Shown here piece by piece: positions 48,562-59,754 of a DNA stretch of 64,000 bases. The position numbers and the translations under genes were made by a program. Source of the DNA: Lacihabitans soyangensis (GTDB lineage Bacteria > Bacteroidota > Bacteroidia > Cytophagales > Spirosomataceae); the NCBI RefSeq assembly GCF_024343775.1, contig NZ_RJUF01000185.1:1-64000 (forward strand), in the 5' to 3' direction. How positions within the stretch are numbered: the stretch's first letter is position 1; every line of letters begins with the position of its first letter. Below the pieces are notes generated by a model. It worked only from the letters and a program-made list of their open reading frames with translations. It ran no database searches and had not been told where the DNA came from.

Positions 48562-50139
48562 TTAATTCTCTTTCAACTTTACATTCCTAAACATATAGGC
48601 ATTATCACTTAATCGAAGTGTTTTACCACTTGTGACTTTTACATTTTTTAAAATTACCTCTTTGGTGATTTGATAAGGGAATTTTTCTGAATAACGCTCA
48701 TCCTTCATTTCTGGGTTAAAATCCATAAAAATAGCTGGCCCTGAATAGGTTTCTGAAAGTTTGGAGTCATCAATTTTGAGATTTTCTATCAAAATATTAG
48801 CAGGCATAGTACATGGATATCCAAAATCATGTAAGCCAGAATTGTAGCCAGCTATGAGTTGAACCTTCTGTTGGACACTCTCTCGTGGAACAAAAAGACA
48901 ATCACGGATTATCAAATCACCATCCCAAGTGCTGCCATAATCACTTCTTAAATTCACTATACTCCCTCCTCTTATAACACTGTTTTCTACCAAAAAAGTA
49001 CCACTTCCTATGGCATTAATGCCCATGTGGCCCAAGGTTGAATTTCGTATGGTGGCGTTAGCAACTCCTTGATGGGCGTCAAATCGAGAAAGTTTACAGC
49101 CATCATACAATAGGTTTTTACAGAAATTCGAGCCCAATATTCCCCAATATTTGCGGTCCTCTATGTCGTTGGTTTGGGTACAATTGACAAAAGAAACATT
49201 TAAAGCTCTGTTAACCAAGAGGTCATAAGAACCCATAGAGACAGGTTTCCCAGCATTGCCTATGGTTTCGTAGGTTTTGTGACCCGTTAAAATGCAGTTT
49301 TCTACTTTTACAAAACAACATTCGCTAATATGTATAAAACCACCATAGGGAGCACCCTGCTCTCTTTCATCTACAATTTCATGATATAAGCCTGAAACAG
49401 TAACATTTGAACGTTTTATAGCCAAATTTCGACTGTAATAATTGTATTTAGAAGGCTCTCGATTGGCAATTGTTTTAAACCTCCCACCTGTTATGGTTAA
49501 CTTCTTTTCGTCTATGGGTAAAGCAGTTATGCTTGTAATTTTGTCAAAATCCCAAATAATCGGAGCAGACTGGTCAACTTGTCCGTTTTTACCAACCAAG
49601 AAAATATCTGTTTGGTCGCTACCATTATTTTGGTTCAGCCCAAAGCGAATGTAGTGTTTCACATTAGAATTTGTCACAGTTATTAGGCTGCGATGCCTTA
49701 GATTTAAATCAATTTTGGATTGGTTTCTCTTTAATGATAGAATACCTTCAACTTTCTGGGCCTTCATTTTAGAACTTACCAAAAAGACCGAACTGGTTCT
49801 GTTTGCCACGTTTGAATCATCAATTATAAAACTCGCATCACCAAAATCAGTGTCCGTTTGAATGATGGCTGTACGGTCCTTACTTCCAATATAATAAGTG
49901 GCACCATCATCGACTTTTACTTTGAGATTATGCTCATTGGCATAGGCATGAGCTGCTATAATGGCCTCGATATCGTCGGCTTTGCCATCACCCTTTGCAC
50001 CAAAATCACTGTATTTTACTGTTTTGGTTTTGATGATGGATTCTGATGATTCTTTAACTTTTATAGAAATTAAGGTTTCATGGCTCGTAAATAGATTACA
50101 CACAAAAAACAGAAAGTAGAAAAATTTCATAATCTTCAA
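48562..50139 (-). CDS. Secreted right-handed parallel beta-helix protein
   Basis: 525 residues with a signal peptide. The pectate-lyase-3 type opening YSDFGAKGDGKADDIEAI is followed by many short strand repeats (for example VTVSGLYHEIVDE, NATIRNSTLGHMGINAIGSGTFLVENSVIRGGS, DLIIRDCLFV). This indicates a right-handed beta-helix of the polysaccharide lyase/glycosidase type. Catalytic residues cannot be named by eye. It fits the polysaccharide-related genes at 37-46 kb. Single gene. Confidence 0.78.
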   Translation of the reverse strand: MKIMKFFYFLFFVCNLFTSHETLISIKVKESSESIIKTKTVKYSDFGAKGDGKADDIEAIIAAHAYANEHNLKVKVDDGATYYIGSKDRTAIIQTDTDFGDASFIIDDSNVANRTSSVFLVSSKMKAQKVEGILSLKRNQSKIDLNLRHRSLITVTNSNVKHYIRFGLNQNNGSDQTDIFLVGKNGQVDQSAPIIWDFDKITSITALPIDEKKLTITGGRFKTIANREPSKYNYYSRNLAIKRSNVTVSGLYHEIVDEREQGAPYGGFIHISECCFVKVENCILTGHKTYETIGNAGKPVSMGSYDLLVNRALNVSFVNCTQTNDIEDRKYWGILGSNFCKNLLYDGCKLSRFDAHQGVANATIRNSTLGHMGINAIGSGTFLVENSVIRGGSIVNLRSDYGSTWDGDLIIRDCLFVPRESVQQKVQLIAGYNSGLHDFGYPCTMPANILIENLKIDDSKLSETYSGPAIFMDFNPEMKDERYSEKFPYQITKEVILKNVKVTSGKTLRLSDNAYMFRNVKLKEN

Positions 50140-50439
50140 GGATTAGGATAAAATTATCATTCAAAGATAAAAATCTAAATTTAAGACATTAGCTTACAAA
50201 AAAACCATGTTTAGAGCATTTATTGACTTTAATAAAATCCCAACTAATAGACATTATTGAGTTAGTAGTTGTTTCAATTTTGATAAAAATGATTGTTCCC
50301 AAAAAGACACCCAATAAATGTCAATAAGCCAAAAATATTTCACTATTTTTATTCATTCATAAACTTCAATTCAGAAGTTTAGCCCTTAAACCAATTAACT
50401 TACAACCATTTCATAAACAAATAGACCATCTTAAATTCT

Positions 50440-50712
50440 ATGAAAAAACTCGCCTCTATCCTATTTATTTTCTTCTCTTTTTCCGCATTTTCACAATCTT
50501 TCCCAGAATTCCAACAAGGATAGCTCCTTATTTAAAATCTAAAATTTACAAACATTGTCCCTTTTAGAGAGGTTCGATCAGCGTGTGCCACTGGGGCCTA
50601 ATTAATGACCCACAAACTTATTAGAGCCGGGCTTTGGAAAACCGCAGACGCTTGTTACAAATAGAAGAATTTTTATCAGATGGATTGTTTAAAAGGAGCC
50701 CTGTTGTTGATG
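50440..50712 (+). pseudogene. Decayed 5' fragment of a sortilin-like propeller gene
   Basis: The first about 270 bases match the start of the intact gene at 55624. The signal peptide (MKKLASILFIFFSFSAFSQS) and FPEFQ are kept. An extra base, with CAACAAGGATAG where the intact gene has CAAAAGGATAGC, then brings in a stop after about 27 codons. More indels and stops follow (around 50557 and 50620). The match extends about 75 bp upstream of the ATG, so the duplication carried its promoter region. No 3' half is present here. Confidence 0.85.
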
Positions 50713-50993
50713 CTACAAAATCTGTTTCTCAACAGTAACATCAAAAATCACTTTTAATTTTCATTCAAATCTACATTTTTACCCAACATTTTTCATATCG
50801 AATATGAGTTCTTTCAATTTAATGGTTTTATTAAATTTAAGGTCAATGATAATTAAAATTACAATTTACACGGCCATAAATATTATTCTTACGTAATCAC
50901 ACTCATTTGATTTTTAACAATTTAATACTATTTTAGAGGATTATTTTTTATTAAATACAATAATAATCATTTCACATAAACCAGTGTTTAGGA

Positions 50994-51842
50994 ATGGAAA
51001 CACCGATGCATTATGTCAAAATTATTCCCCCAAGTGATTTATTAAAGGAATTTGTAAGGTATTTCATGCTTTTTAGAAGTAATATTCCTAATGATCTAAA
51101 ACCCATAGAATTTCCACTGCCACCTTCTCCCGAAAATTTTTTGTGTTTCTACGTAGAGAATGCGGCAGAACTCTACAATTCGATTAGCAAATCGAAAGAA
51201 AAACAATCGAACAGTGTAATTGTCGGTCCCAACGATAAACTTTTTCAAATCAAACTTCCTCATCGCACTTTTCTAATCCGAGTGATTTTACAACAAGGAG
51301 TCTTATCAAGAATACTTAAAATGCCCTTGACCGAACTTATTGATATAGACACTTTTGACAGTAATTATATTTTACCTGATATGCGAAAAGTAAATGACCG
51401 ATTATCTTTTGACTTAAGTGATATGGAGGCTATTGGTGTCATAGAAAATTACCTGAATGAAAAATTTCAAAAGGCTTCAAAACCATTGGCAATTGACACG
51501 GCCTTAAATCAATTGATACAATTTGAGGGGAGAATACGAGTTGATGACTTGGCTAAAATTTCAAATTTAAGTAACCGACAGCTAGAAAGACAGTGTTTAT
51601 ATAGAACCGGATACACCCCAAAATACATTGCCAGAATGGTGAGGTTTGTAAAAGCTTGGAATTTAAAAGAAAAATATCCAGAACTGTCTTGGACGAATGT
51701 TGCCTATCAGTGTGATTATTCTGATCAAGCCCATCTCATAAAAGATTTCAAACAATTTTCAGGAATTAACCCAAAGCAAGCACAATTCCATTTTAACAAT
51801 TTACCACTAGATTTACAAAACGACCTCCTATTTGAAAGGTGA
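50994..51842 (+). CDS. AraC-family transcriptional regulator
   Basis: 282 residues. The N-terminal sensor domain (about 1-165) is rich in beta strands and opens MHYVKIIPPSDLLKEFVRYFMLF. The C-terminal double HTH (about 175-275) has RIRVDDLAKISNLSNRQLERQC and WTNVAYQCDYSDQAHLIKDFKQFSGINPKQ. Its target is unknown; the alpha/beta hydrolase gene 318 bp downstream on the same strand is one candidate. Confidence 0.88.
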   Translation: METPMHYVKIIPPSDLLKEFVRYFMLFRSNIPNDLKPIEFPLPPSPENFLCFYVENAAELYNSISKSKEKQSNSVIVGPNDKLFQIKLPHRTFLIRVILQQGVLSRILKMPLTELIDIDTFDSNYILPDMRKVNDRLSFDLSDMEAIGVIENYLNEKFQKASKPLAIDTALNQLIQFEGRIRVDDLAKISNLSNRQLERQCLYRTGYTPKYIARMVRFVKAWNLKEKYPELSWTNVAYQCDYSDQAHLIKDFKQFSGINPKQAQFHFNNLPLDLQNDLLFER

Positions 51843-52160
51843 AACTGAATTAAATTTCAAATGTCGTTTTTTTACAATTTTTAGTCATTCACTGATCCCA
51901 ACTTTGTCAAAGAAAAATATAGCAGAGGAGTATCTTGACTTATGAGTTAATAAATTTCAGACTTATATTTTCCAATTATCATTCTAAAATATTCCAATTG
52001 GAGCATTATTCCTTTGTCAATTATTTAATCTAACAAACAATAGTCACCATACGAAATTCGAATTGAGATAGTCATATGGTTGAATAATAATCAATTCAAA
52101 CTCATGTAGTCAATTTTAACAATTTTCAAGTTTTGTAAACCTTTAAAACTAAATATTTTA
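51843..52160. other. AT-rich spacer before the hydrolase gene
   Basis: 318 bp, AT-rich. A CCAATTGG palindrome (near 52000) is the only symmetric motif. No ORF or RNA gene seen. Confidence 0.4.
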
Positions 52161-53489
52161 ATGAACAATTTAACCTTCAAGCTAATTTTACTTCTTGGAA
52201 CCTCGGCTATTGCACAAAATAAATTATTCGTTCCTCCACTCCCCGAAATGAGCTATGTTTCAGTAGTTGACAAATCGAAGTTTGTCGGCGACCGATGGAG
52301 TTTTATGGAGTCGGGGGCAAAAGATGCTCCTGTTATCATAGCCATGCACGGTTACGGCGGAAGCTCAGCCGATTGGCGGTATCAACTTCATGACCTTTCG
52401 GATACTTACAGAGTCATTGCATGGAATGCCCCGGGTTATATGTTATCGGATGAATTAAAAACCGACTACCCAACCTGCAAAGATTACGCCGATGCCTTAG
52501 CCGATTTTTGTAATGCCCTCAAATTAGACAAAGTACATTTGTTGGGCAATTCGTTCGGAAGCCGAGTATCGCAGTGTTTTGCCTACCATTATCCCGAAAG
52601 AGTCATAAAAATGGCTTTTGTGGGGCCATCAGCCGGCAAGAAAAACATAAGCTACGAAGAGCGTGAACGCTACGTAAATATGCGTTACGACCAAATCAAA
52701 GATGGTGCTTTTGCATTTACCAACAAAAGAGTTGAGGCACTGCTTGCCCCTAACACCTCACCCGAGCTCATCGAAATTGCTCGTCAGGGCATGAGAGGTG
52801 TTAGTCCACGGATGTTTATGCGTGGTACCAATTTTATGATGGCCGAGGACCATTTTCCCGAAAAAATTGCCACCAAAGCCACCATGCCAACTTTAGTGAT
52901 AGCAGGTACGGAAGATAAAGTCTCGCCGATTACCACCAACGCCGAACCTATATCGAAGGCTTTTCCGAATGTAAAACTTGAAATTTTGAAAGGAATCGGG
53001 CATCTGCCGCATTTGGAGGCTTATCAACAAGTCAATAAAATGGTTCGTGAGTTTTTTGGTGCAAATGCGAAAGCAAAATCCAATCAAAAAGCTTTCACCG
53101 ATTACGAAAAAAATGTGTATCGACAAATTGATAGTTTGATTCAATACCAAGAACAATTGGTCTTAAAACAAGATACTTTAGCGATGCGTGCTTTTTACCC
53201 CGATGACATGGTTATCACCAATCCTTTTGGACAAATGATAAATAAAGAAACTACGATTGCAAGAGTGAAGTCGGGCATTATCAAATACAGCAAATTTGAA
53301 AAAATAATCGAACATTTTGCCATGGAAGGCTCCAAAACTGCTATTGTAGCAGGTTTGGAAAAAGTTACGCCTACCCCCGATGCCAACCGAGCAGATGCAG
53401 GTAAACCTCATGAACGGAGATTTACCGAAATTTGGGTGTATCGTGATGGCCGTTGGCAGAGGCTGATTAGACATGCGAGTAATATTTAA
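52161..53489 (+). CDS. Secreted alpha/beta hydrolase fused to an NTF2-like domain
   Basis: 442 residues, signal peptide to about residue 19 (SAIAQ). The alpha/beta hydrolase (about 30-300) has the oxyanion loop HGYGGSSADW, nucleophile S131 in GNSFGS, acid D252 in GTEDKVSP and base H281 in GIGHLPHLE, a complete triad. Residues of about 310-442 form an NTF2/SnoaL (DUF4440-type) domain (YRQIDSLIQYQEQLVLKQDTLAMRAFYPDDMVITNPFG, ending EIWVYRDGRWQRLIRHASNI). The domain may recruit substrate or mediate dimerisation. The fusion is unusual. The glycine-rich gene follows 20 bp later. Confidence 0.88.
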   Translation: MNNLTFKLILLLGTSAIAQNKLFVPPLPEMSYVSVVDKSKFVGDRWSFMESGAKDAPVIIAMHGYGGSSADWRYQLHDLSDTYRVIAWNAPGYMLSDELKTDYPTCKDYADALADFCNALKLDKVHLLGNSFGSRVSQCFAYHYPERVIKMAFVGPSAGKKNISYEERERYVNMRYDQIKDGAFAFTNKRVEALLAPNTSPELIEIARQGMRGVSPRMFMRGTNFMMAEDHFPEKIATKATMPTLVIAGTEDKVSPITTNAEPISKAFPNVKLEILKGIGHLPHLEAYQQVNKMVREFFGANAKAKSNQKAFTDYEKNVYRQIDSLIQYQEQLVLKQDTLAMRAFYPDDMVITNPFGQMINKETTIARVKSGIIKYSKFEKIIEHFAMEGSKTAIVAGLEKVTPTPDANRADAGKPHERRFTEIWVYRDGRWQRLIRHASNI

Positions 53490-53509
53490 AGGATGATAAA
53501 TGTGATTTT

Positions 53510-54454
53510 ATGAAAAAGTTTGTGTTTTTATATTTTGTGATTTTTGGAGTAAATGGACAATCAGTTGTCATTGACCCCTCCAATGCCAATTCTAACATCG
53601 TCACCGCTACTGCTTCCAATAAAGCTGTGCAATTGCCAAGGGTAAACGATACCCAAAGCATCGCTAATCCTCAAATTGGGCAGATGATGTATAATATGGG
53701 TACTGCATCGCCTAACTATTACAATGGTAACAACTGGCAGAATGTATCGCATGGTAATCTGTACCAACTATTTCCAAAATCGCAAGTCTTTACACCTTCA
53801 AGTATAATTGAGGATGCACTTTCAAATAGTAAAGAAAGCTTCAATTTTCAGATTCCGGCTGGTGTAAAGAAAATATGGGTAGAGGCGTGGAGTGGTGGTT
53901 CAGGAGGTCAAGATTTTAGTATTTTATCTTCGTTAATAACTTTCTCAAATAGAAAGGGCGGAAATGGCGGTGGATATTTAAGTTTCATTTTAGATGTGGC
54001 GGAAAACCAAGTTTTGGGTATTTTGGTAGGGAAAGGCGGCAAAGGCTCAGCACTACAAATTCCTCCTTTTAGCGGAGGCGGTACGGACATAGTAAATTAT
54101 ACCAATGGTATCAATAATCCACCTCAGTTAGTCGCATCTGTTAATTCTAATAATTTCAGTCTGAATAGTAGTATTTATGCCATTAACTTAATCAGTTTTT
54201 TTCATGGAGAAAAGGGTCGCAATAGTACCTGGTCATACCAAAGATTTGAGAATGTGGACAGATTGGTTTTTTCAGGGGGCGATGGTGGAAAAAGTTACGG
54301 TAGTTTAGGTGGTGTGGGTGTACAATTTGATGCTTTGTATCCTTTGCTTGATGTATTGGAGGTAAATCATGGTGGTTTCCCGGGTGGAGGTGGAGCAATA
54401 GGAAGGGGATTTGGTGGGAATGGAGCCGGAGGGATGGTAGTCATCCGATATTAA
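53510..54454 (+). CDS. Glycine-rich secreted protein with tail-fibre-like N-terminus
   Basis: 314 residues, signal peptide ending near GVNGQ. Residues of about 18-82 (AVQLPRVNDTQSIANPQIGQMMYNMGTASPNYYNGNNWQNV) are the short head repeat usual in Bacteroidota surface proteins that end in a Peptidase_S74 domain. The rest is Gly-rich (GGNGGGYLSF, GGDGGKSYGSLGGVG, FPGGGGAIGRGFGGNGAGG). No S74 domain remains in frame, but a decayed one lies about 150 bp downstream. It is likely displayed at the cell surface. Confidence 0.7.
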   Translation: MKKFVFLYFVIFGVNGQSVVIDPSNANSNIVTATASNKAVQLPRVNDTQSIANPQIGQMMYNMGTASPNYYNGNNWQNVSHGNLYQLFPKSQVFTPSSIIEDALSNSKESFNFQIPAGVKKIWVEAWSGGSGGQDFSILSSLITFSNRKGGNGGGYLSFILDVAENQVLGILVGKGGKGSALQIPPFSGGGTDIVNYTNGINNPPQLVASVNSNNFSLNSSIYAINLISFFHGEKGRNSTWSYQRFENVDRLVFSGGDGGKSYGSLGGVGVQFDALYPLLDVLEVNHGGFPGGGGAIGRGFGGNGAGGMVVIRY

Positions 54455-54604
54455 AAAAAAATATTATTGACCAGTGTTTTCAAAAAAATAAGGTTATAAC
54501 TATCAGAATTTTAATTGATTTTAAAATGAAAAAGATCAATCCAATAAACCAATTATATTGTTTAATCTTTCCGGCGATTGTTTAATATAGTTGCCAAAAG
54601 ACTG

Positions 54605-55052
54605 ATCGGTCATTCGCTATCGGAGGGCATTCTTCTAACGCTATACCTCAGGTTGCCAATACCACAAACTATCAAATGATGATGGCTTTTCATAATTATC
54701 GGTTTTGGACCTAAAAATCAGGTACTTACGTTGATTTTGGATCAAACGGTCAGGTACTGCAACTGGAGCATATAATAACGTTTCAGATATTCGCCTTAAA
54801 AAAGATATAAAACCACTTCTATCCTCACTATCTAAACTAAACAAATTGAAAGGTTTCAATTATTATTGGAAAACCGATAGTTCTTCATCAAGTCTTAAAA
54901 CCGGCGTCATTGCCCAAGAAATCAAAGAGATATTCCCTGAATTAGTTCAAGAAGACGAAAAAGGAGTGTTATCGGTAAATTACATTGGTTTAATACCTCA
55001 TTTGGTTGAGGCTGTTAAAGACCAAAATCAGCAAATTCAAACTCTAAAATAA
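54605..55052 (+). pseudogene. Relic of a Peptidase_S74 (endosialidase chaperone) domain protein
   Basis: Split over three frames, the stretch reads GHSSNAIPQVANTTNYQMMMAF, RFWT then stop, SGTYVDFGSNGQV, and ATGAYNNVSDIRLKKDIKPL. The last part runs on in frame to KGFNYYWKTD, TGVIAQEIKEIFPELV, VNYIGLIPHLVEAV and QNQQIQTLK. This is a recognisable S74 trimerisation/autoprocessing domain. The upstream part carries at least one stop and two frameshifts, so it is a decayed C-terminus. The 68-codon frame at 54846-55052 is intact but has no N-terminal context. Confidence 0.8.
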
Positions 55053-55540
55053 GACAATCTTGAGCTTAAAGTTAAACGCCAGCTAAAACGATAATAAACT
55101 TAAAAACAATTAGATTCAATCTCTAACAAATTTCAATGAAATGATTACAATCAGTTCATTAACAATATCTTAATGCACTAAGATAGGTTTAAATTGTATA
55201 TATTTAACTGGGAGAATAATCATTCAAATTAACAATAAGGCAAGATTTATACCTGAACCATTGAGCCAACTTTAGAAATTGATAAATATCCAGATCGGTT
55301 CAAATAAAAACTCAATTTTATTTTCGAAAGAGATAAATCTTTACAAAAAAAATGACTTTAAAAGTAAATACAAGAATCGGACGAACTGGAGAATCATAAC
55401 ATTCTTGAATTGATTTTTATTCCAAATGGAATAACAAGAAAGAATAAACACATATTCTTAAGGAGAATTCACACAACTGACTGGATAGAAAAATGATTAG
55501 ACAAATAAGCCGTAAGACATTTATTTTAACTAAATTTATA
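55053..55540. other. AT-rich stretch with no gene
   Basis: About 490 bp of AT-rich sequence between the S74 relic and the promoter region of the sortilin-like gene. Only short direct AT repeats are seen. Confidence 0.45.
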
Positions 55541-55623
55541 AATTCAAAAATCTCAATTCAAAAGTTTGACGATTTAACCTATTTGTACATTATCTCAAAA
55601 ACAAACTGACCTTATACAAAAAC

Positions 55624-58600
55624 ATGAAAAAACTCGCTATAATACTTTTAATATTTAGCTCTTACACTGCATTTTCACAATCTTTTCCAGATTTTCAAAA
55701 GGATAGCTCCTTATTTAATAATCTAAAATTTAGAAACATTGGCCCGTTTAGAGGTGGCCGCTCAGTATGTGCTACTGGTGTGATTAATGACCCACAAACC
55801 TATTATATGGGAACCACAGGTGGCGGACTTTGGAAAACCAAGGATGCAGGTTATAATTGGAAAAATGTGTCTGATGGTTATTTTAAAACTGGGACTATAG
55901 GTGCCGTTGCTGTTGCCGAAAATGACCCGAACGTGGTGTATGTAGGCATGGGCGAACACGCACCTAGAGGTGTGATGACGAGTTTTGGCGATGGCGTATA
56001 TAAAAGCACCGACGCTGGACAAACTTGGAAAAACATGGGTCTGGTTAAAACCCAACACATATCTAGAATTGTAATTCATCCCAAAAACGAAGACATACTT
56101 ATAGTGGGTGCTCAAGGCCCTCTTCATGGACCGTCTGCCGAACGTGGCATCTTCAAAAGCACCGATGGTGGCAAAAACTGGACTAAAACATTATATATCA
56201 ACGAAACCACAGGCTGTAGTGAATTGTCTCTTGACCCTACCAATCCAAGAATCATTTATGCTGCCATGTGGGACCACGGCCGTAAACCTTGGGAAGTAAA
56301 AAGCGGTGGCCCTGGTAGTGGTTTATACAAATCTACTGACGGTGGCGACACCTGGGTGAAGTTAACAGAGGGCTTGCCCAAAATGCTTGGTAAAACCGCC
56401 ATAGCCATGTGCCCTTCAAACCCTCAAAAAGTGTATACACTCTTGGAGGCTGATTGGGAGAAAAATGAGGGTGGTCTTTATGTATCTACCAATGGCGGCA
56501 AAAAATGGTCTCTAGTAAGTGGCGACCACAGACTGATACAAAGATCGTGGTACTATATCGAGCTATTTGTTGACCCCAACAATGACCTAAATGTGTATGT
56601 GATGAGTGCTCCAGCTCTAAATAGCACCGACGGCGGTGTTACTTGGAATAGAATGTCGGGCACACATGGCGACTACCATGATTTGTGGATCAATCCTAAG
56701 AATAGCAAAAATATGATTATTGCTGACGACGGCGGTGCGGCGGTTAGCTTCAATGGCGGCGACACTTGGTCTCATCAAGATTTGGCCACTGCCCAAGCCT
56801 ACAGAATAAATACAGACAATATGGTGCCTTACAATATTTACTTTGGCCAACAAGACAATACCTCTGTAAAAATACCTTCATGGAATATCAACGGAAGCGG
56901 TATCGAACGTAAAGACTGGGAATATTCGGCAGGTGGCGAAAGTGCTTTTTTGGCTTTTGATGTAAACAATCCTAGATATGTTTTGGGTGGTAGTTATCAA
57001 GGAACTATCGAAGTATTAGACACTAAAAATAGAAGCTCCGTTAATGTGATGGCGGCCCCGATTCAATATTTGGGCAAAGATGCCAAAGACATGAAATACC
57101 GATTCAATTGGAATGCCCCTATCATTTGTAGTATTCATGACCCCAAGGTGTTTTACCACGGTTCACAAATGCTACTTGAAACCAGCGACCTAGGCAAAAC
57201 ATGGCGTGAGGCATCGCCTGATGTGACCAGAAACGAAAAGGCCAAACAAGGAAAAGCTGGAGTACCATTTACCAACGAAGCCGTAGGTGCCGAAAACTAC
57301 GGAACGCTAACCTATATTGCGGAATCTGCCCTAGAAAAAGGCGTAATTTACACAGGTAGCGACGATGGCTTGGTACAATTGACTACAGACAATGGCAAAA
57401 CTTGGAAAAATGTAACACCAGCAGGCCTAGAAGAATGCCAAATAAATGCCATCGAGGTTTCGCCCCATAGCAAATCAACGGTATATATTGCCACCAATAG
57501 ATACAAATTCAACGACCATAAACCAGGCTTTTACAAATCGACAGACTATGGTAAAACTTGGGTAAAAATAAACAACGGATTACCCGAAAACAGCATTTCT
57601 AGGGTTGTTAGAGAAGATAATGTTCAGAAAGACTTATTATTTGCAGGTACAGAAAATGCCCTTTACTACTCGACCGACGGCGGTAGCAACTGGAAAACCT
57701 TCCAATTAAACCTTCCCGTTTGCCCGATAACAGACTTGAAGGTTCACCAAAATGCCTTAATAGCAGGTACCTCAGGAAGGTCGATTTGGATATTGGATGA
57801 CCTGAATTTGCTAAGACAGTTGCTAAAAGAAACTCCAAAAAAACACAAACTATTTACACCTCAAAACCAATGGATTACAGGTAGTAGCAGTGTCATGAAT
57901 CAGTCCATAATAGACTTTAAGGGCGAAGGCCAAAGTGCGGGCATTAATCCTGCCACGGGTTTGGTGTTAAACTATTATGTATCAAAAACAGATTCGGTAA
58001 AGAAAATTAGTCTCAACATACTTGATAGTAATGGCAAAACGGTAAGAACCTTAAGCTCGGAGGCCAATCCAGACTTTAAAAGATACGATGGAGGCCCAAG
58101 TGCTGAGCCCAAACTTCCAAAAAACAAAGGCTTAAACAGGTTTGTGTGGGATATGCGTACCAATACACTACCTGGCATACCCGACGTGTATATCGAAGGA
58201 AGCTACCGAGGCTACAAAGTGCCCGAAGGCAAGTACCAAATACAATTGATCATAGACAAAGACACCCTAAAAACACAGACTGACTTGTTGCCACATCCAG
58301 AATTGAGCGAGGCATATATTGACAAAAAAGCCTATATTAATGCCATGGCTCAAATGCACGGCAACATCAAAGAAATGCATGAATTGATCAATGAACTCTA
58401 TAAAAAACAGCTTCAACTGAGCAAATTGAAAAGCACGCTTAGCAAAAAGGCTGCGGATCCAAAATTGATTGCGGCTGTAGATTCATTGGTAAAAGACCTC
58501 AGAACTTGGGACGAGGCATTGGTGCAACGTAAGTCAAAAGCCTATGATGACGTAGAGAACTTTCCTAATAAATTTACCTCAGACTATCTCTATCTCATCA

Positions 58601-58773
58601 ACCAAACCGAGAACGACTGGTATCGCCTAAATCAGCCCTCGATAGATTTGAGAAACCAAATGGACCCGCAATGGCAAGTCTTTAAAGAAAAAGGCCTCAA
58701 ACTCAAAAATGAGCGATTACCAGAACTCAACAAAAAACTTTGGGAAGCCAATTTTGGTGCGGTGTGGGAATAA
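55624..58773 (+). CDS. Secreted sortilin/VPS10-like beta-propeller protein
   Basis: 1049 residues with a signal peptide ending near TAFSQ. Many Asp-box repeats ([56 protein letters not shown]) spread over residues 60-720, as in the ten-bladed sortilin/VPS10 propeller. The C-terminal about 270 residues hold a beta-rich segment and a helical region rich in Lys and Leu, ending [11 protein letters not shown]. The function is unknown; such proteins are common secreted proteins of Bacteroidota. A decayed 5' copy and a 3' copy of this same gene lie elsewhere in the window. Confidence 0.88.
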   Translation: MKKLAIILLIFSSYTAFSQSFPDFQKDSSLFNNLKFRNIGPFRGGRSVCATGVINDPQTYYMGTTGGGLWKTKDAGYNWKNVSDGYFKTGTIGAVAVAENDPNVVYVGMGEHAPRGVMTSFGDGVYKSTDAGQTWKNMGLVKTQHISRIVIHPKNEDILIVGAQGPLHGPSAERGIFKSTDGGKNWTKTLYINETTGCSELSLDPTNPRIIYAAMWDHGRKPWEVKSGGPGSGLYKSTDGGDTWVKLTEGLPKMLGKTAIAMCPSNPQKVYTLLEADWEKNEGGLYVSTNGGKKWSLVSGDHRLIQRSWYYIELFVDPNNDLNVYVMSAPALNSTDGGVTWNRMSGTHGDYHDLWINPKNSKNMIIADDGGAAVSFNGGDTWSHQDLATAQAYRINTDNMVPYNIYFGQQDNTSVKIPSWNINGSGIERKDWEYSAGGESAFLAFDVNNPRYVLGGSYQGTIEVLDTKNRSSVNVMAAPIQYLGKDAKDMKYRFNWNAPIICSIHDPKVFYHGSQMLLETSDLGKTWREASPDVTRNEKAKQGKAGVPFTNEAVGAENYGTLTYIAESALEKGVIYTGSDDGLVQLTTDNGKTWKNVTPAGLEECQINAIEVSPHSKSTVYIATNRYKFNDHKPGFYKSTDYGKTWVKINNGLPENSISRVVREDNVQKDLLFAGTENALYYSTDGGSNWKTFQLNLPVCPITDLKVHQNALIAGTSGRSIWILDDLNLLRQLLKETPKKHKLFTPQNQWITGSSSVMNQSIIDFKGEGQSAGINPATGLVLNYYVSKTDSVKKISLNILDSNGKTVRTLSSEANPDFKRYDGGPSAEPKLPKNKGLNRFVWDMRTNTLPGIPDVYIEGSYRGYKVPEGKYQIQLIIDKDTLKTQTDLLPHPELSEAYIDKKAYINAMAQMHGNIKEMHELINELYKKQLQLSKLKSTLSKKAADPKLIAAVDSLVKDLRTWDEALVQRKSKAYDDVENFPNKFTSDYLYLINQTENDWYRLNQPSIDLRNQMDPQWQVFKEKGLKLKNERLPELNKKLWEANFGAVWE

Positions 58774-58867
58774 GATTTGGGTTTAAAGAAGCATAATTTA
58801 AGATTAATAAATTTGGGCTTTAATTTTAAATGTTTTGGTTCATAATTCTCTTTGAGAAGTGAAATAA

Positions 58868-58904
58868 GGTAAGGTTTGATAGGCAAACTTTACCCTATTT
58901 TTTT
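58868..58904 (+). terminator. Intrinsic terminator after the sortilin-like gene
   Basis: GGTAAGGTTTG pairs with CAAACTTTACC (11 bp, one G-T wobble) around a 5-nt loop and is followed by CCTATTTTTTT, 94 bp after the stop. Confidence 0.85.
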
Positions 58905-58999
58905 AAAAAAATCATACCAAGTTTAAAAAAAATGATAAGAATGTATTCTTGTCGAATTTCTATTGGTAAAGAGGTATAAAGAGGCAAATTACTATTAAT

Positions 59000-59650
59000 T
59001 TATTTTCTAATTTTCTTATCAAATTTGTACTCTAAACCAAGATTTAATCCTATTGTAGGATCGAAATATTTTCTATTTATGTCTGATTTTGTATCATCAT
59101 AATTAATGGTTAAACTTGTATATCCTGCACCCATGCCGAAGTCTTGAAAAAGGTATAAATTTTGAAAAATTTTGCATTTGAAACCATAACCTATTGTACT
59201 TGCAAAAATAGATTTTTGAAAATCATAATTATTGAATTTTTGGTTGATTGAACCGTAAATGGGTGGATAATACCAAAATTTACCCTTATCAGAATTGTAA
59301 AAATAACCAAAGGTGTATTGAAAATAAAAATCAAATCTTTTACCCTTTGGATTGGGATTTCTTTGATAAACAAAGCTTATTCCATTTAACCATAATTCTT
59401 TGTCTGAAATGTCATTGTGAGAATTGTAATCAGTTTCAATTGGCTCCCCAAAAACGGGCCCAATAGCAAAATAACTTTTCCCTTTTTCAATTGACATATT
59501 TAAATTGTAATTGAATGAATCATTCACACTTAAAAGTCCAACACCTACCCTAAGCCCTAAAACTTTTTTTTTTGAGGTAGATTCTTTCTGTGCAGAGCAT
59601 AAAAAAGTCGTGAAAAATAAAAATGTAATTAAAATTTTGTTTTTTCTCAT
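59000..59650 (-). CDS. Hypothetical outer-membrane beta-barrel protein
   Basis: 216 residues with a signal peptide (cleavage near LCSAQ), then alternating amphipathic strands with aromatic residues (VLGLRVGVGLLSVN, KGKSYFAIGPVFG, RFDFYFQYTFGYFY, IFASTIGYGFKCKIF, FDPTIGLNLGLEYKF). It resembles small Bacteroidota outer-membrane barrels. I do not recognise a named family. Minus strand, single gene. Confidence 0.68.
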   Translation of the reverse strand: MRKNKILITFLFFTTFLCSAQKESTSKKKVLGLRVGVGLLSVNDSFNYNLNMSIEKGKSYFAIGPVFGEPIETDYNSHNDISDKELWLNGISFVYQRNPNPKGKRFDFYFQYTFGYFYNSDKGKFWYYPPIYGSINQKFNNYDFQKSIFASTIGYGFKCKIFQNLYLFQDFGMGAGYTSLTINYDDTKSDINRKYFDPTIGLNLGLEYKFDKKIRK

Positions 59651-59754
59651 TTTATAAAATATATCAATTGCGAATTTATTTTAAGGTTAAACTTCAGCTG
59701 GTAGCAAAACCGCAGCAATTTAATGATGATTTTATTTCCATCAAAAAGTATGTA

